Origin: Acetatifactor muris
GTDB lineage: Bacteria > Bacillota > Clostridia > Lachnospirales > Lachnospiraceae
DNA length: 64,000 bases
Direction: 5' to 3'
Assembly: GCF_024623325.1 (NCBI RefSeq)
Contig: NZ_JANJZD010000028.1
Span: forward strand, 1-64,000
Positions 52,216-60,494 of the stretch are shown in pieces (the first letter of the stretch is position 1; every line of letters begins with the position of its first letter). The notes below the pieces were generated by a model that saw only the letters and a program-made list of their open reading frames with translations, ran no database searches and was not told the DNA's origin. A program made the translations under genes and the position numbers.

Positions 52216-52490
52216 AGTTCCGCAGTTGCCCTTACAGGCACACATAAGGCAGAAGAATTTCCGAAGGAAAGAGCACCTTCGCAAATTCTCTGCGTGCCTG
52301 TAAGTGCAGCAGCTGATTAGAGTTCCGCAATTATCCTTCCAGATACATATGCGGCAGGAAGGATAACTGCTGATTAAAGTTCCGCAGTTGCCCTTACAGG
52401 CACACATAAGGCAGAAGAATTTCCGAAGGAAAGAGCACCTTCGCAAATTCTCTGCGTGCCTGTAAGTGCAACAGCTGATTATAAGTTCCG
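52216..52490. repeat. tandem array of long hairpin repeats
   Basis: Units 52216-52319 and 52378-52481 are 104 bases long and differ at one base. Each folds into a long imperfect hairpin closed by CTTACAGGCAC / GTGCCTGTAAG, with inner arms GCAGAAGAATTT / AAATTCTCTGC. Between them is a 56-base unit with the same outer flanks (AGTTCCGCA ... GCTGATTA) but a different hairpin (TTATCCTTCC / GGAAGGATAA). A partial fourth flank (AGTTCCG) closes the array. The end of unit 3 supplies the stop codon of the malic enzyme gene. Confidence 0.85.
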
Positions 52491-53639
52491 AATAATATGT
52501 GATTTGACAGCGTTTGCCACCACCTCCGCCACCTGGGGATGGAACGCTTCGGGCATGATATTATCTTCGCTGAGCTCGTCGTCGGGTACCAGTCCGGCAA
52601 TGGCTTCGGCGGCAGCCAGCTTCATCTCCTCCGTGATCTGTGCGGCCCGTCCCTCCAGAGCACCTTTGAAGATACCGGGAAAAGCCACCACATTGTTCAC
52701 CTGATTGGGGAAGTCGCTGCGGCCTGTGCCCACCACCCGCACTCCTGCCGCCTTCGCTGCATCCGGCATGATTTCCGGAACAGGATTTGCCATGGCGAAC
52801 AAAATGGAGTCATGATTCATGGAAGCTGCCATTTCAGAGGTCACAATGTTGGGGGCGGATACACCCACGAAAATGTCCGCGCCCTTCAGAGCGTCGGCAA
52901 GTGTACCGGTCTCGCCGGCCGGATTGGTTATCCGGGCCATTTTTTCCTGCATCCAGTTCAGGCCCTGGGTTGATCTGGAAATGATTCCTGCTTTATCACA
53001 CATGATGATGTTCGTAAATCCGTAAGTGAGGAGCAGCTTTGTGATGGCGACGCCGGCGCTTCCGGCACCGTTTACTACCACCTTGCAGCTTTCCTTTTTC
53101 TTGCCCACGACTTTCAGTCCATTGATAATACCGGCAAGCACTACAATAGCGGTGCCGTGCTGATCGTCGTGAAAAACGGGGATATTCAGGGTGGCTTTCA
53201 GTCTTTCTTCTATTTCAAAACACCTGGGTGCACTGATATCTTCCAGGTTGATACCGCCGAAGCCGGGCGCAAGCCAGGTGACCGCTTTGATAATCTCTTC
53301 GGTGTCCTGTGTGTCCAGACAGATGGGAACCGCATTGACGCCGCCGAATTCTTTAAAGAGAACGGCCTTTCCCTCCATGACGGGCATGGCGGCGTGAGGG
53401 CCGATATTGCCCAGACCCAGAACGGCGCTGCCGTCGGAGATCACAGCCACAGTGTTTGCTTTCATTGTATACCGGTAAGCGTCCTCTTTATTTTCTGCAA
53501 TCTTCCTGCATGGTTCGGCGACTCCCGGCGTGTAGGCTATTGCCAGATCTTCCCGGGACTTAACAGGGGTTTTGGAGACTGTCTCCAGCTTGCCGTTCCA
53601 TTTTTCGTGCATTGACAGGGCTTTTTCACTGATAGTCAT
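52479..53639 (-). CDS. NAD(P)-dependent malic enzyme, short prokaryotic form
   Basis: The 386-residue protein has the malic enzyme N-domain (AIAYTPGVAEPCRKIAE, then the catalytic Lys in YTMKANTVAVISDGSAVLGLG), the metal-binding INLEDISAPRCFEIE and VFHDDQHGTA, and the NAD site VVNGAGSAGVAITK. It decarboxylates malate to pyruvate. Length fits the single-domain bacterial class without the phosphotransacetylase extension. The last codons and the stop lie inside the hairpin repeat array. GAAAGAGGTACGCAA precedes the ATG. Confidence 0.94.
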   Translation of the reverse strand: MTISEKALSMHEKWNGKLETVSKTPVKSREDLAIAYTPGVAEPCRKIAENKEDAYRYTMKANTVAVISDGSAVLGLGNIGPHAAMPVMEGKAVLFKEFGGVNAVPICLDTQDTEEIIKAVTWLAPGFGGINLEDISAPRCFEIEERLKATLNIPVFHDDQHGTAIVVLAGIINGLKVVGKKKESCKVVVNGAGSAGVAITKLLLTYGFTNIIMCDKAGIISRSTQGLNWMQEKMARITNPAGETGTLADALKGADIFVGVSAPNIVTSEMAASMNHDSILFAMANPVPEIMPDAAKAAGVRVVGTGRSDFPNQVNNVVAFPGIFKGALEGRAAQITEEMKLAAAEAIAGLVPDDELSEDNIMPEAFHPQVAEVVANAVKSHIIRNL

Positions 53640-53785
53640 TTGCGTACCTCTTTCCTGTGTTCATTCTCTGGTATCATCATATAATAGTTTGCGGCAATGC
53701 GCAAGCACAAAAAGCGGTTTGCCTTCCGGTCGGAAGCGCAACAGCCCGGACAGGCCGCTGAACTGTTGTCTTAAATCAGTATAAT

Positions 53786-53805
53786 AAAATAGGGCTTCCT
53801 ATTTT
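53786..53805. promoter_or_regulatory. 8-bp hairpin in the divergent malic enzyme/rho interval
   Basis: AAAATAGG and CCTATTTT are perfectly complementary around GCTT. A TATAAT at 53819-53824 may be the -10 box of rho; the matching -35 would fall in this hairpin. Operator or small terminator are both possible. Confidence 0.4.
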
Positions 53806-53927
53806 GGACAAAATGTATTATAATGGAAAACATGACATGATGTTCAGTCATGTATCATGGCAGCACGTCAATATCAAATCTGGCTGTGCCCCCCTTTTAT
53901 GAAAACTGCAGAAAACAGGAGGAATCT

Positions 53928-55571
53928 ATGAGAGAAAAGTATGAATCGCTTGCACTTGTACAGCTGAAAGAGCTTGCGAAAGCCCGTGGACTGAAAGGTA
54001 CGTCGACGATGAAAAAAGCGGAACTGGTGGAAGCCATGCTGGCCGAGGATGAGAGAGTAAAGGAGCAGGAAGCGGAAAAAGCTGCGAAAAGTGAGGAGAC
54101 ACAGCAGACGCGGGAAAGTGCTTCAAAGCCGGTACACAGACGAAATGTGGTGACGAATACAAGGTCGTCCCAGGCGCGGGCGGAGAGAACGGACCGCCCG
54201 GAGAGAACAGAACGGATAGAACGGGCCGAGAGACAGGAGCGGAGTGAGAGACCTGAGAAGACCGATCGGCCGGTGGGCGTAATGAATGAGAGCACGTACA
54301 GGGCGGAGCCCACAGCCCAGAGCGAGAGTGCAGTGAAAACGGATGAGATGCCCAGAGCGGAAGGGCAGACAATGTCATCGGCAGTACCGCGGACCAATCG
54401 GCCCAACGAGGTCTATGACGAGAAGACTTATCCGAAAGAGCTGGACAGTGGTGAAGAAGCCAGCGGTATCCTGGAGGTTATGCCTGACGGATACGGATTT
54501 ATCCGCTGTGAGAATTATCTGCCCGGAGAGAATGACGTGTATGTGGCGCCCAGTCAGATCCGTCGTTTTGGCCTGAAGACAGGAGACATCCTTCGAGGCA
54601 ATAAGCGTGTGAAAACGCAGCAGGAAAAGTTCAGTGCATTGTTGTTTATACGAACGATAAACGGTTATTCTATTGAGGAGGCCTCAAAGCGCAAGGCTTT
54701 CGAGGACATGACTCCCATTTTCCCGGATGAAAGAATTAAACTGGAGACGCTGGGAAGCAGCGTGGCCATGAGGGTGATGGATTTGGTCAGTCCCATAGGA
54801 AAAGGCCAGCGTGGTATGATTGTATCTCCGCCGAAAGCAGGTAAGACGACTCTGCTGAAGGAAGTGGCAAAATCTATTCTTCGTACAAATCCCCGTATGC
54901 ATATGCTGATATTGTTGATTGACGAACGGCCCGAGGAGGTGACGGATGTCAAGGAAGCCATCAGTGGTACCAATGTAGAAGTGATATACTCTACTTTTGA
55001 CGAACTGCCGGATCACCACAAGAGAGTGTCGGAAATGGTGATTGAGCGGGCAAAACGTCTGGTAGAACATAAAAAGGATGTAGTCATTCTGCTGGACAGT
55101 ATTACCCGTCTGGCAAGGGCTTATAATCTGGTGGTTCCGCCCAGCGGACGTACATTGTCCGGCGGTCTGGACCCTACAGCTCTGCATATGCCCAAGCGGT
55201 TTTTCGGAGCGGCGAGAAATATGCGTGAAGGCGGAAGTCTGACCATTCTTGCCACCGCACTGGTGGATACGGGAAGCAAAATGGATGACGTTATATATGA
55301 AGAATTTAAGAGTACAGGCAATATGGAAATGATTCTGGACCGTAAGTTGTCTGAGAAGCGTATCTTCCCGGCAATTGATCTGGCGAAATCAGGCACCCGA
55401 AGGGAAGATCTGCTGCTGGCGCCCGAAGAACTGGAGGCCATCAATATCATGCGCAAGGCATTGAACGGACTGAAGTCGGATGAGGCAACCGACCGCATTC
55501 TGGATATGTTCGCCCGGACAAGAAACAACAATGAATTCGTTCAAATGGTAAAAAGAAACAAATTTATTTAA
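53928..55571 (+). CDS. rho: transcription termination factor Rho
   Basis: The 547-residue protein has the N-terminal Rho helical domain (LALVQLKELAKARGLKG, about 8-45). An unstructured Arg/Glu/Thr-rich insert follows (about 60-165; ERTERIERAERQERSERPEK type). Then come the RNA-binding cold-shock domain (LEVMPDGYGFIRCENYLPG) and the ATPase: PPKAGKTTLLKEV, ILLIDERPEEVTD, VVILLDSITRLARAYN and the R-loop LSGGLDPTAL. The insert is of the long type found in many clostridia and may bind RNA or phase-separate. I start at the ATG at 53928 with AGGAGG ahead. The frame from 53850 lacks a site. Confidence 0.95.
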   Translation: MREKYESLALVQLKELAKARGLKGTSTMKKAELVEAMLAEDERVKEQEAEKAAKSEETQQTRESASKPVHRRNVVTNTRSSQARAERTDRPERTERIERAERQERSERPEKTDRPVGVMNESTYRAEPTAQSESAVKTDEMPRAEGQTMSSAVPRTNRPNEVYDEKTYPKELDSGEEASGILEVMPDGYGFIRCENYLPGENDVYVAPSQIRRFGLKTGDILRGNKRVKTQQEKFSALLFIRTINGYSIEEASKRKAFEDMTPIFPDERIKLETLGSSVAMRVMDLVSPIGKGQRGMIVSPPKAGKTTLLKEVAKSILRTNPRMHMLILLIDERPEEVTDVKEAISGTNVEVIYSTFDELPDHHKRVSEMVIERAKRLVEHKKDVVILLDSITRLARAYNLVVPPSGRTLSGGLDPTALHMPKRFFGAARNMREGGSLTILATALVDTGSKMDDVIYEEFKSTGNMEMILDRKLSEKRIFPAIDLAKSGTRREDLLLAPEELEAINIMRKALNGLKSDEATDRILDMFARTRNNNEFVQMVKRNKFI

Positions 55572-55689
55572 AATAGGACTTGCAAGTGAGCTGGCCTTAT
55601 GCTACAATAATACCGCTGTTTGTGGTTCCATAAGCAGTGCGGATGTGAACGACAAATAATGACGGAATTATTATAGAGAGGTGAATGAG

Positions 55690-55890
55690 ATGAAAGAAGG
55701 AATCCATCCCAAGTATTATCAGGCAACGGTAACCTGCAACTGTGGCAACACCTTTGTGACAGGATCCACAAAGCCCGAGATTCATGTGGAAGTCTGTTCA
55801 AAGTGCCATTCGTTCTATACCGGCCAGCAGAAGACAGCGAGAGCCGACGGACGTATTGAGAAGTTCAACAGAAAATACGGTGTTAAATAG
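55690..55890 (+). CDS. rpmE: 50S ribosomal protein L31, zinc-binding type
   Basis: The 66-residue protein MKEGIHPKYYQATVTCNCGN has the C+ type zinc cysteines CNCG and CSKCH, and the end FYTGQQKTARADGRIEKFN. The start ATG 55690 follows AGAGAGG by eight bases; a GTG at 55681 is rejected. It forms the head of the conserved rpmE-DUF1385-prmC-prfA order. Confidence 0.95.
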   Translation: MKEGIHPKYYQATVTCNCGNTFVTGSTKPEIHVEVCSKCHSFYTGQQKTARADGRIEKFNRKYGVK

Positions 55891-55900
55891 GAATCGCGGG

Positions 55901-55933
55901 AAAAGGTTGAGGTCATCGTATCTCAACCTTTTT
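55901..55933 (+). terminator. terminator after rpmE
   Basis: AAAAGGTTGAG and CTCAACCTTTT form a perfect 11-bp stem with a 10-base loop and T tail, ten bases past the rpmE stop. Confidence 0.85.
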
Positions 55934-55979
55934 CATCATATTCTGTTCCCGGTGAGAAAAAAGAAAGTTGGTGGCAATT

Positions 55980-56969
55980 ATGGCAGGAAGAAGGCACAAC
56001 CGCTATTCCGGTATCGGCGGCCAGGCCGTGCTGGAAGGTGTGATGATGAAAAACAAGGAAAAGTATGCGGTGGCGGTGAGGCGGCCGGACGGCGGAATAT
56101 CTGTGGAAGTGAATAACTATCCGGGAGTTCTGTGTGGCAGAAGAATAAAGGAAATTCCTTTTATCAGAGGGATTTTCAATTTTATTGATTCATTGATTCT
56201 GGGGACCAGATGCCTGAACTTCTCTGCATCCTTTTATGAGGAAGAGGAGGGGGACGGCAGTAAGAAGGGAGGAATGGGGGATAGGCTGATGACTACCCTT
56301 GTCACCTGCTTTTCTGTGCTGCTGGCAGTCGGCATTTTCATTGTGCTTCCCTATTTCCTGGCAGCACAGCTGAACGGATTTCTGCGGAACAAGTCGCTTA
56401 CTGCCATTATTGAAGGCGTACTGCGGATTGTGATATTTATTCTGTATATATGGGGTATCAGCGCCATGAAAGATATCAGGCGGCTGTACAGGTATCATGG
56501 TGCGGAGCACAAATGTATCAACTGCATTGAAAAAGGAAGGCCTCTGACACCGGCCAATGCCATGAGAAGTTCAAGACTGCACAGGAGATGCGGAACAAGC
56601 TTTATTTTCTTTGTGTTTTTCATAAGCATTATTCTGTTCTTCTTTATTCGTGTGGAGAATCCGCTGTGGCGCGTGGGACTGCGGATTTTGCTGATGCCTG
56701 TGGTGGCGGGGATTTCCTATGAAATTATCCGGCTGGCGGGAAGAAGTGACAATATTCTGGTGAGGCTGATTTCTGCGCCGGGAATGGCGATTCAGAGAAT
56801 GTCGACCAAAGAACCGGACAGACAGATGGTGGAAGTTGCCATTGCTTCTGTGGAGGCTGTGTTCAACTGGAGGGCGTATCTGATGGAAAACTTCGGCTAT
56901 ACGGAGGAAGAATTGCGGCCTGAGGAGAAATGGTCTGAAAGCGATTCAGAGGAGCAGGATGATATATGA
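55980..56969 (+). CDS. DUF1385 membrane protein
   Basis: The roughly 329-residue protein begins RYSGIGGQAVLEGVMMKNKE, the DUF1385 signature. It has several helices and the mid-region motifs YRYHGAEHKCINCIEKGRPL and RLHRRCGTSFIFFVF with conserved His/Cys that suggest metal binding in the membrane. Function is not established. Its position between rpmE and prmC is conserved in clostridia. Start ATG 55980, GGTGG upstream; GTG 55968 possible. Confidence 0.88.
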   Translation: MAGRRHNRYSGIGGQAVLEGVMMKNKEKYAVAVRRPDGGISVEVNNYPGVLCGRRIKEIPFIRGIFNFIDSLILGTRCLNFSASFYEEEEGDGSKKGGMGDRLMTTLVTCFSVLLAVGIFIVLPYFLAAQLNGFLRNKSLTAIIEGVLRIVIFILYIWGISAMKDIRRLYRYHGAEHKCINCIEKGRPLTPANAMRSSRLHRRCGTSFIFFVFFISIILFFFIRVENPLWRVGLRILLMPVVAGISYEIIRLAGRSDNILVRLISAPGMAIQRMSTKEPDRQMVEVAIASVEAVFNWRAYLMENFGYTEEELRPEEKWSESDSEEQDDI

Positions 56970-57826
56970 CATATGAGGAGCTGTATTGCCGGGGCAGGGA
57001 CCGTCTGACTGCCGTGGGAATTGAAGAGGCGGAGCTGGATGCCAGACTTTTGCTGGAATATATCTGTGGTACAGACCGTAATGAGCTGCTGGTCCACGGA
57101 GACAGAGAGGTGGAGGACGGGAAACGGACAGCCTATGAAGAACTGCTTGCAGGGAGAGAGAAGCGGATACCTCTTCAGTATCTGACCGGAGTGCAGGTGT
57201 TTATGGGGCTGGAATTTCTGGTGAATGAAGCGGTACTGATTCCCAGACAGGATACGGAGATTCTGGTGGAGGAAGTGCTCCGGTATCTCCATGACGGCAT
57301 GCGGATTCTGGATATGTGTACCGGTTCCGGCTGTATTCTGATCAGCCTTTTATATTATACAAATGATTGTGAAGGTGTGGGCCTGGATATTTCGGAGACT
57401 GCGCTGAAAGTGGCGGAAGAGAACAGGGGGAAGCTTCTGGGCGGCGAACTGCAGGAGAGGCATGGGAGAATCCATTTTGAACAGAGCGACCTGTTTGAAC
57501 AGGCAGCCGGATTATTTGATGTGATTGTGTGTAATCCTCCTTATATTCGCACAGATGAGCTGAGAACGCTGATGCCGGAGGTGGGGAAGTATGAGCCGGT
57601 GAACGCATTGGATGGCGGGGAAGACGGGCTGTCCTTTTATCGGAAGATCGTGGAAGAGAGCAAAAAGCATCTGTGCGGCGGTGGTATGCTTTTCTTTGAG
57701 ATTGGATGTGAGCAGGCCGAAGCTGTGTGTGGACTGATGAAAAGTGCCGGATTTGAGGCGATAAATGTAGTGAAGGATTACAGCGGACTGGACCGGATTG
57801 TGTATGGCACCAGGGGGTTTGCATGA
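56966..57826 (+). CDS. prmC: peptide chain release factor N5-glutamine methyltransferase
   Basis: The 286-residue protein has the PrmC N-terminal helical domain (YEELYCRGRDRLTAVGIEEA), PLQYLTGVQVFMGLEF, VLIPRQDTEILVEE, the SAM site LDMCTGSGCILISLL and the NPPY catalytic motif in IVCNPPYIRTDEL. It methylates the Gln of the GGQ motif in RF1, encoded next door. Its ATG overlaps the DUF1385 stop by four bases. Confidence 0.95.
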   Translation: MTYEELYCRGRDRLTAVGIEEAELDARLLLEYICGTDRNELLVHGDREVEDGKRTAYEELLAGREKRIPLQYLTGVQVFMGLEFLVNEAVLIPRQDTEILVEEVLRYLHDGMRILDMCTGSGCILISLLYYTNDCEGVGLDISETALKVAEENRGKLLGGELQERHGRIHFEQSDLFEQAAGLFDVIVCNPPYIRTDELRTLMPEVGKYEPVNALDGGEDGLSFYRKIVEESKKHLCGGGMLFFEIGCEQAEAVCGLMKSAGFEAINVVKDYSGLDRIVYGTRGFA

Positions 57827-57914
57827 AAGTATTGTAACTGCGGTCTGTGGAGAAGAGAACGGATGGTTTGAAAATTGACAGCAAGCTGCGGCGCCAGCGG
57901 ATGGAGAGAAAGTA

Positions 57915-58991
57915 ATGTTTGACAAATTAGAGGATTTACTGATTCGATTTGAAGAAATTATGGGAGAGCTTCATGAGCCCACAGTGACCGGTAACCAGGA
58001 ACGGTTCCGTAAGCTGATGAAGGAGCAGAGCGATCTGACGCCTATTGTAAATGCATATACGGAATACAAGAAATGTAAAACCGAAATCGAGGACTCTCTG
58101 ACTATGTTGGAGGGAGAAAACGATGAAGAAATGCGGGAGATGATCAAGGAGACGCTGAATGAGAATAAGAGGCGGGTGGAAGAACTGGAGCAGGAACTGA
58201 AAGTACTGCTTCTGCCCAGGGACCCTAATGATGATAAAAACGTGATTGTGGAAATCCGCGCAGGTGCAGGGGGGGATGAATCTGCTTTGTTTGCTGCGGA
58301 GATTTATCGTATGTATGTGCATTATGCGGAAAGCCAGCGCTGGAGAGTAGAAACGTTGAATGTGGATGAGATTGGTATCGGGGGAATGAAGGAAGTACAG
58401 TTCATGATTACCGGTCAGGGCGCCTACTCCAAAATGAAATATGAGAGCGGGGTGCATCGGGTGCAGCGCGTGCCTGAGACAGAGAGCGGAGGCCGGATTC
58501 ATACTTCCACCATCAGCGTGGCCGTGATGCCGGAGGTGGATGAGGATATTGATATTGTCATTGATGAGAAGGATATCCGGGTGGATGTCATGAGAGCGTC
58601 CGGAAACGGGGGACAATGCGTGAATACCACAGATTCCGCTGTTCGCCTGACACATTATCCCACAGGCATTGTGGTATACAGTCAGACAGAGAAATCCCAG
58701 CTTCAGAATAAGGCGAAGGCCTTTGCTCTGCTGAAGGCAAAATTGTACGATATCGAGCAGCAGCAGAGACATGATGCGGAAGCGGAACTGCGCCGCAGTC
58801 AGATTGGAACAGGAGACCGGTCGGAGAAAATCCGCACGTATAATTTTCCTCAGGGAAGAGTAACTGACCATCGCATTGGTCTGACGATTTATAAGCTGGA
58901 TAAAGTGATGAACGGAGATATTCAGGAGATACTGGACGCCTGCATTGCCGCCGACCAGGCGGCCAAGCTGGCAAAGATGGGAGAAAATTAG
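57915..58991 (+). CDS. prfA: peptide chain release factor 1
   Basis: The 358-residue protein has the RF1 layout: coiled domain 1, then VEIRAGAGGDESALFA, the tip motif region SGVHRVQRVPETESGGRIHT and the catalytic GGQ loop RASGNGGQCVNTTDSAVRLT. Length and the stop-codon recognition segment fit RF1, reading UAA and UAG. GGAGAGAAAGTA precedes the ATG. The last ten codons (AAKLAKMGEN) and the stop lie inside a 58-bp tandem repeat that extends past the gene. Confidence 0.95.
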   Translation: MFDKLEDLLIRFEEIMGELHEPTVTGNQERFRKLMKEQSDLTPIVNAYTEYKKCKTEIEDSLTMLEGENDEEMREMIKETLNENKRRVEELEQELKVLLLPRDPNDDKNVIVEIRAGAGGDESALFAAEIYRMYVHYAESQRWRVETLNVDEIGIGGMKEVQFMITGQGAYSKMKYESGVHRVQRVPETESGGRIHTSTISVAVMPEVDEDIDIVIDEKDIRVDVMRASGNGGQCVNTTDSAVRLTHYPTGIVVYSQTEKSQLQNKAKAFALLKAKLYDIEQQQRHDAEAELRRSQIGTGDRSEKIRTYNFPQGRVTDHRIGLTIYKLDKVMNGDIQEILDACIAADQAAKLAKMGEN

Positions 58992-59105
58992 GAGAGCCTG
59001 GTCGGTTACGACCGAGGCGGCCAAGCTGGCAAAGATGGGAGAAAACTAGGAGAGCCTGGTCGGTTACGACCAAGGCGGCCAAGCTGGCAAAGATGGGAGA
59101 AAACA
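58957..59105 (+). repeat. 58-bp tandem repeat grown from the prfA 3' end
   Basis: Copies begin at 58957, 59015 and 59073 (the last partial), each starting AGGCGGCCAAGCTGGCAAAG. The unit contains the last codons of prfA, its stop and about 25 bases of trailer. The third copy ends in GGGAGAAAACA, which serves as ribosome binding site for the next gene. Confidence 0.9.
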
Positions 59106-59783
59106 ATGGGGTTTAGAGATATATTAAAAAAATCTTTTCTGGAATCGTACAATTTAACAGACATTACTACAACGGATATAGTAGTAGCCGTATTTATGGC
59201 ATGTGTACTGGGGTTATATATTTTTGTGGTTTACCGAATTGTAACAAGGAAAGCGTTTTATTCCAAAAGTTTTAGTATCTCACTTGTTGCGCTTGCGATG
59301 ATTACAACAGCTGTTATTTTGACAATACAATCCAGTGTGGTAGTATCACTGGGAATGGTGGGAGCACTGTCTATTGTCAGATTTCGGACAGCGATTAAGG
59401 ATCCGATGGATTTGATTTTCCTGTTTTGGTCGATTAGCGTGGGAATTATCTGTGGTGTGGGGCTGTTTGAGCTTGCTGTTTTGATTTCGGTAAGTGTGTC
59501 ACTGGTGATCGTGATGCTGGAACTGCTTCCGGTGGTACGGCTGCCGATGCTTCTTATTATTAACACATCAGATAAAGCCGGTGAGAAGGCTATTCTTGAG
59601 AACGTCAGAAAGTATACAAAAAATTATAAGGTGAAATCGCGCAATATAACAGACAGAGGATTGGATATGATTGTAGAATTGCGTGTTAAAAAGGACTGTG
59701 AAAGTCTGATTCAGGAGGTTCAGGCTTTAAACGGAGTCATATCGGCCTCTCTTCTTTTACATGAAGGCGAAGCCACATATTAA
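59106..59783 (+). CDS. DUF4956 membrane protein
   Basis: The 225-residue protein has about four helices (25-45, 60-80, 97-115, 120-140), with GMVGALSIVRFRTAIKDP, a DUF4956 hallmark, and a soluble C-terminal domain (about 150-225). It is regularly encoded with VTC and CotH proteins in bacteria, as here. Function unknown; a role in the polyphosphate or spore-coat-related output of the neighbours is inferred. The ribosome binding site comes from the prfA tandem repeat. Confidence 0.87.
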   Translation: MGFRDILKKSFLESYNLTDITTTDIVVAVFMACVLGLYIFVVYRIVTRKAFYSKSFSISLVALAMITTAVILTIQSSVVVSLGMVGALSIVRFRTAIKDPMDLIFLFWSISVGIICGVGLFELAVLISVSVSLVIVMLELLPVVRLPMLLIINTSDKAGEKAILENVRKYTKNYKVKSRNITDRGLDMIVELRVKKDCESLIQEVQALNGVISASLLLHEGEATY

Positions 59784-59796
59784 GGCAGGAAATTTC

Positions 59797-60480
59797 ATGA
59801 GTGAAAAAATATGGAGAAATGAAATTAAATATGTCTGCTCGAATGAGGCTCTTATACGGATAGAAAGCAGCATAAGAAATATATGCAGACCAGATGCTCA
59901 TGCAGACCAAAGAGGTGTTTATCGTGTGAGAAGTCTCTACTTTGATGATTATTATGATACCTGTTTTCATGAAAATGAAGATGGTGTTGCTCCGAGAAAA
60001 AAATACCGGATTCGCATTTATAATGAAAATGTGGATCAGATTTTTATGGAGTGCAAGTATAAAGAACGGGATATGATCAGAAAGGATTCCTGCAGAATAA
60101 CGGAAGCGGAATGTATTGAGTTAATGCGGGGAAATGGATGGGCAGCAGGCAGCGGGCAGGAACCGCTGCTAAAATATTTTTGTGCAGAAATGGCTCTTCG
60201 GGCATATGCACCCAAGATAATCGTACAATATGAGCGCATGGCATATATTTACCAGATTGGCAATATAAGAATTACGTTCGACAGAAATATAGCTATGTCA
60301 AATATGGTTGAGGATTTCCTGAAGAAGGAGCTGGCAGTACGCCCTGTCATGCCCGTAAGTCGTCATGTGCTGGAGGTTAAGTACAGTGGAATGATACCGG
60401 ATTACATTTATAATGCGTTACAGGTATCTGACTTGAGACAGACTAATTTTTCAAAATATTATATTTCGCGAAAAATATAA
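59797..60480 (+). CDS. VTC-domain protein, polyphosphate polymerase-like
   Basis: The 227-residue protein has WRNEIKYVCSNEALIRIESS, YRVRSLYFDDYYDTCFHENE, KYRIRIYNENVDQIFMECKY and LEVKYSGMIPDYI: the basic and acidic strands of the tunnel fold of yeast Vtc4-type polyphosphate synthases and CYTH/TTM relatives. The catalytic Arg and Lys are retained (RVRSLYFD, RKKYRIR, ECKY). Start ATG 59797 follows GGCAGGA; the ATG at 59761 overlaps the previous gene and is less likely. Confidence 0.88.
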   Translation: MSEKIWRNEIKYVCSNEALIRIESSIRNICRPDAHADQRGVYRVRSLYFDDYYDTCFHENEDGVAPRKKYRIRIYNENVDQIFMECKYKERDMIRKDSCRITEAECIELMRGNGWAAGSGQEPLLKYFCAEMALRAYAPKIIVQYERMAYIYQIGNIRITFDRNIAMSNMVEDFLKKELAVRPVMPVSRHVLEVKYSGMIPDYIYNALQVSDLRQTNFSKYYISRKI

Positions 60481-60494
60481 TATGCAGGAAGGCA

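Noticed and set aside
52198..52446. 83-residue N-terminal extension of the DUF4364 protein with repeated Cys-rich peptide
   Set aside because: It translates the hairpin repeat array; the proper ribosome binding site and family N-terminus are at 52197.
52216..52490. CRISPR array
   Set aside because: Repeats are 104 bases, palindromic over their length and not separated by unique spacers; no cas genes are present.
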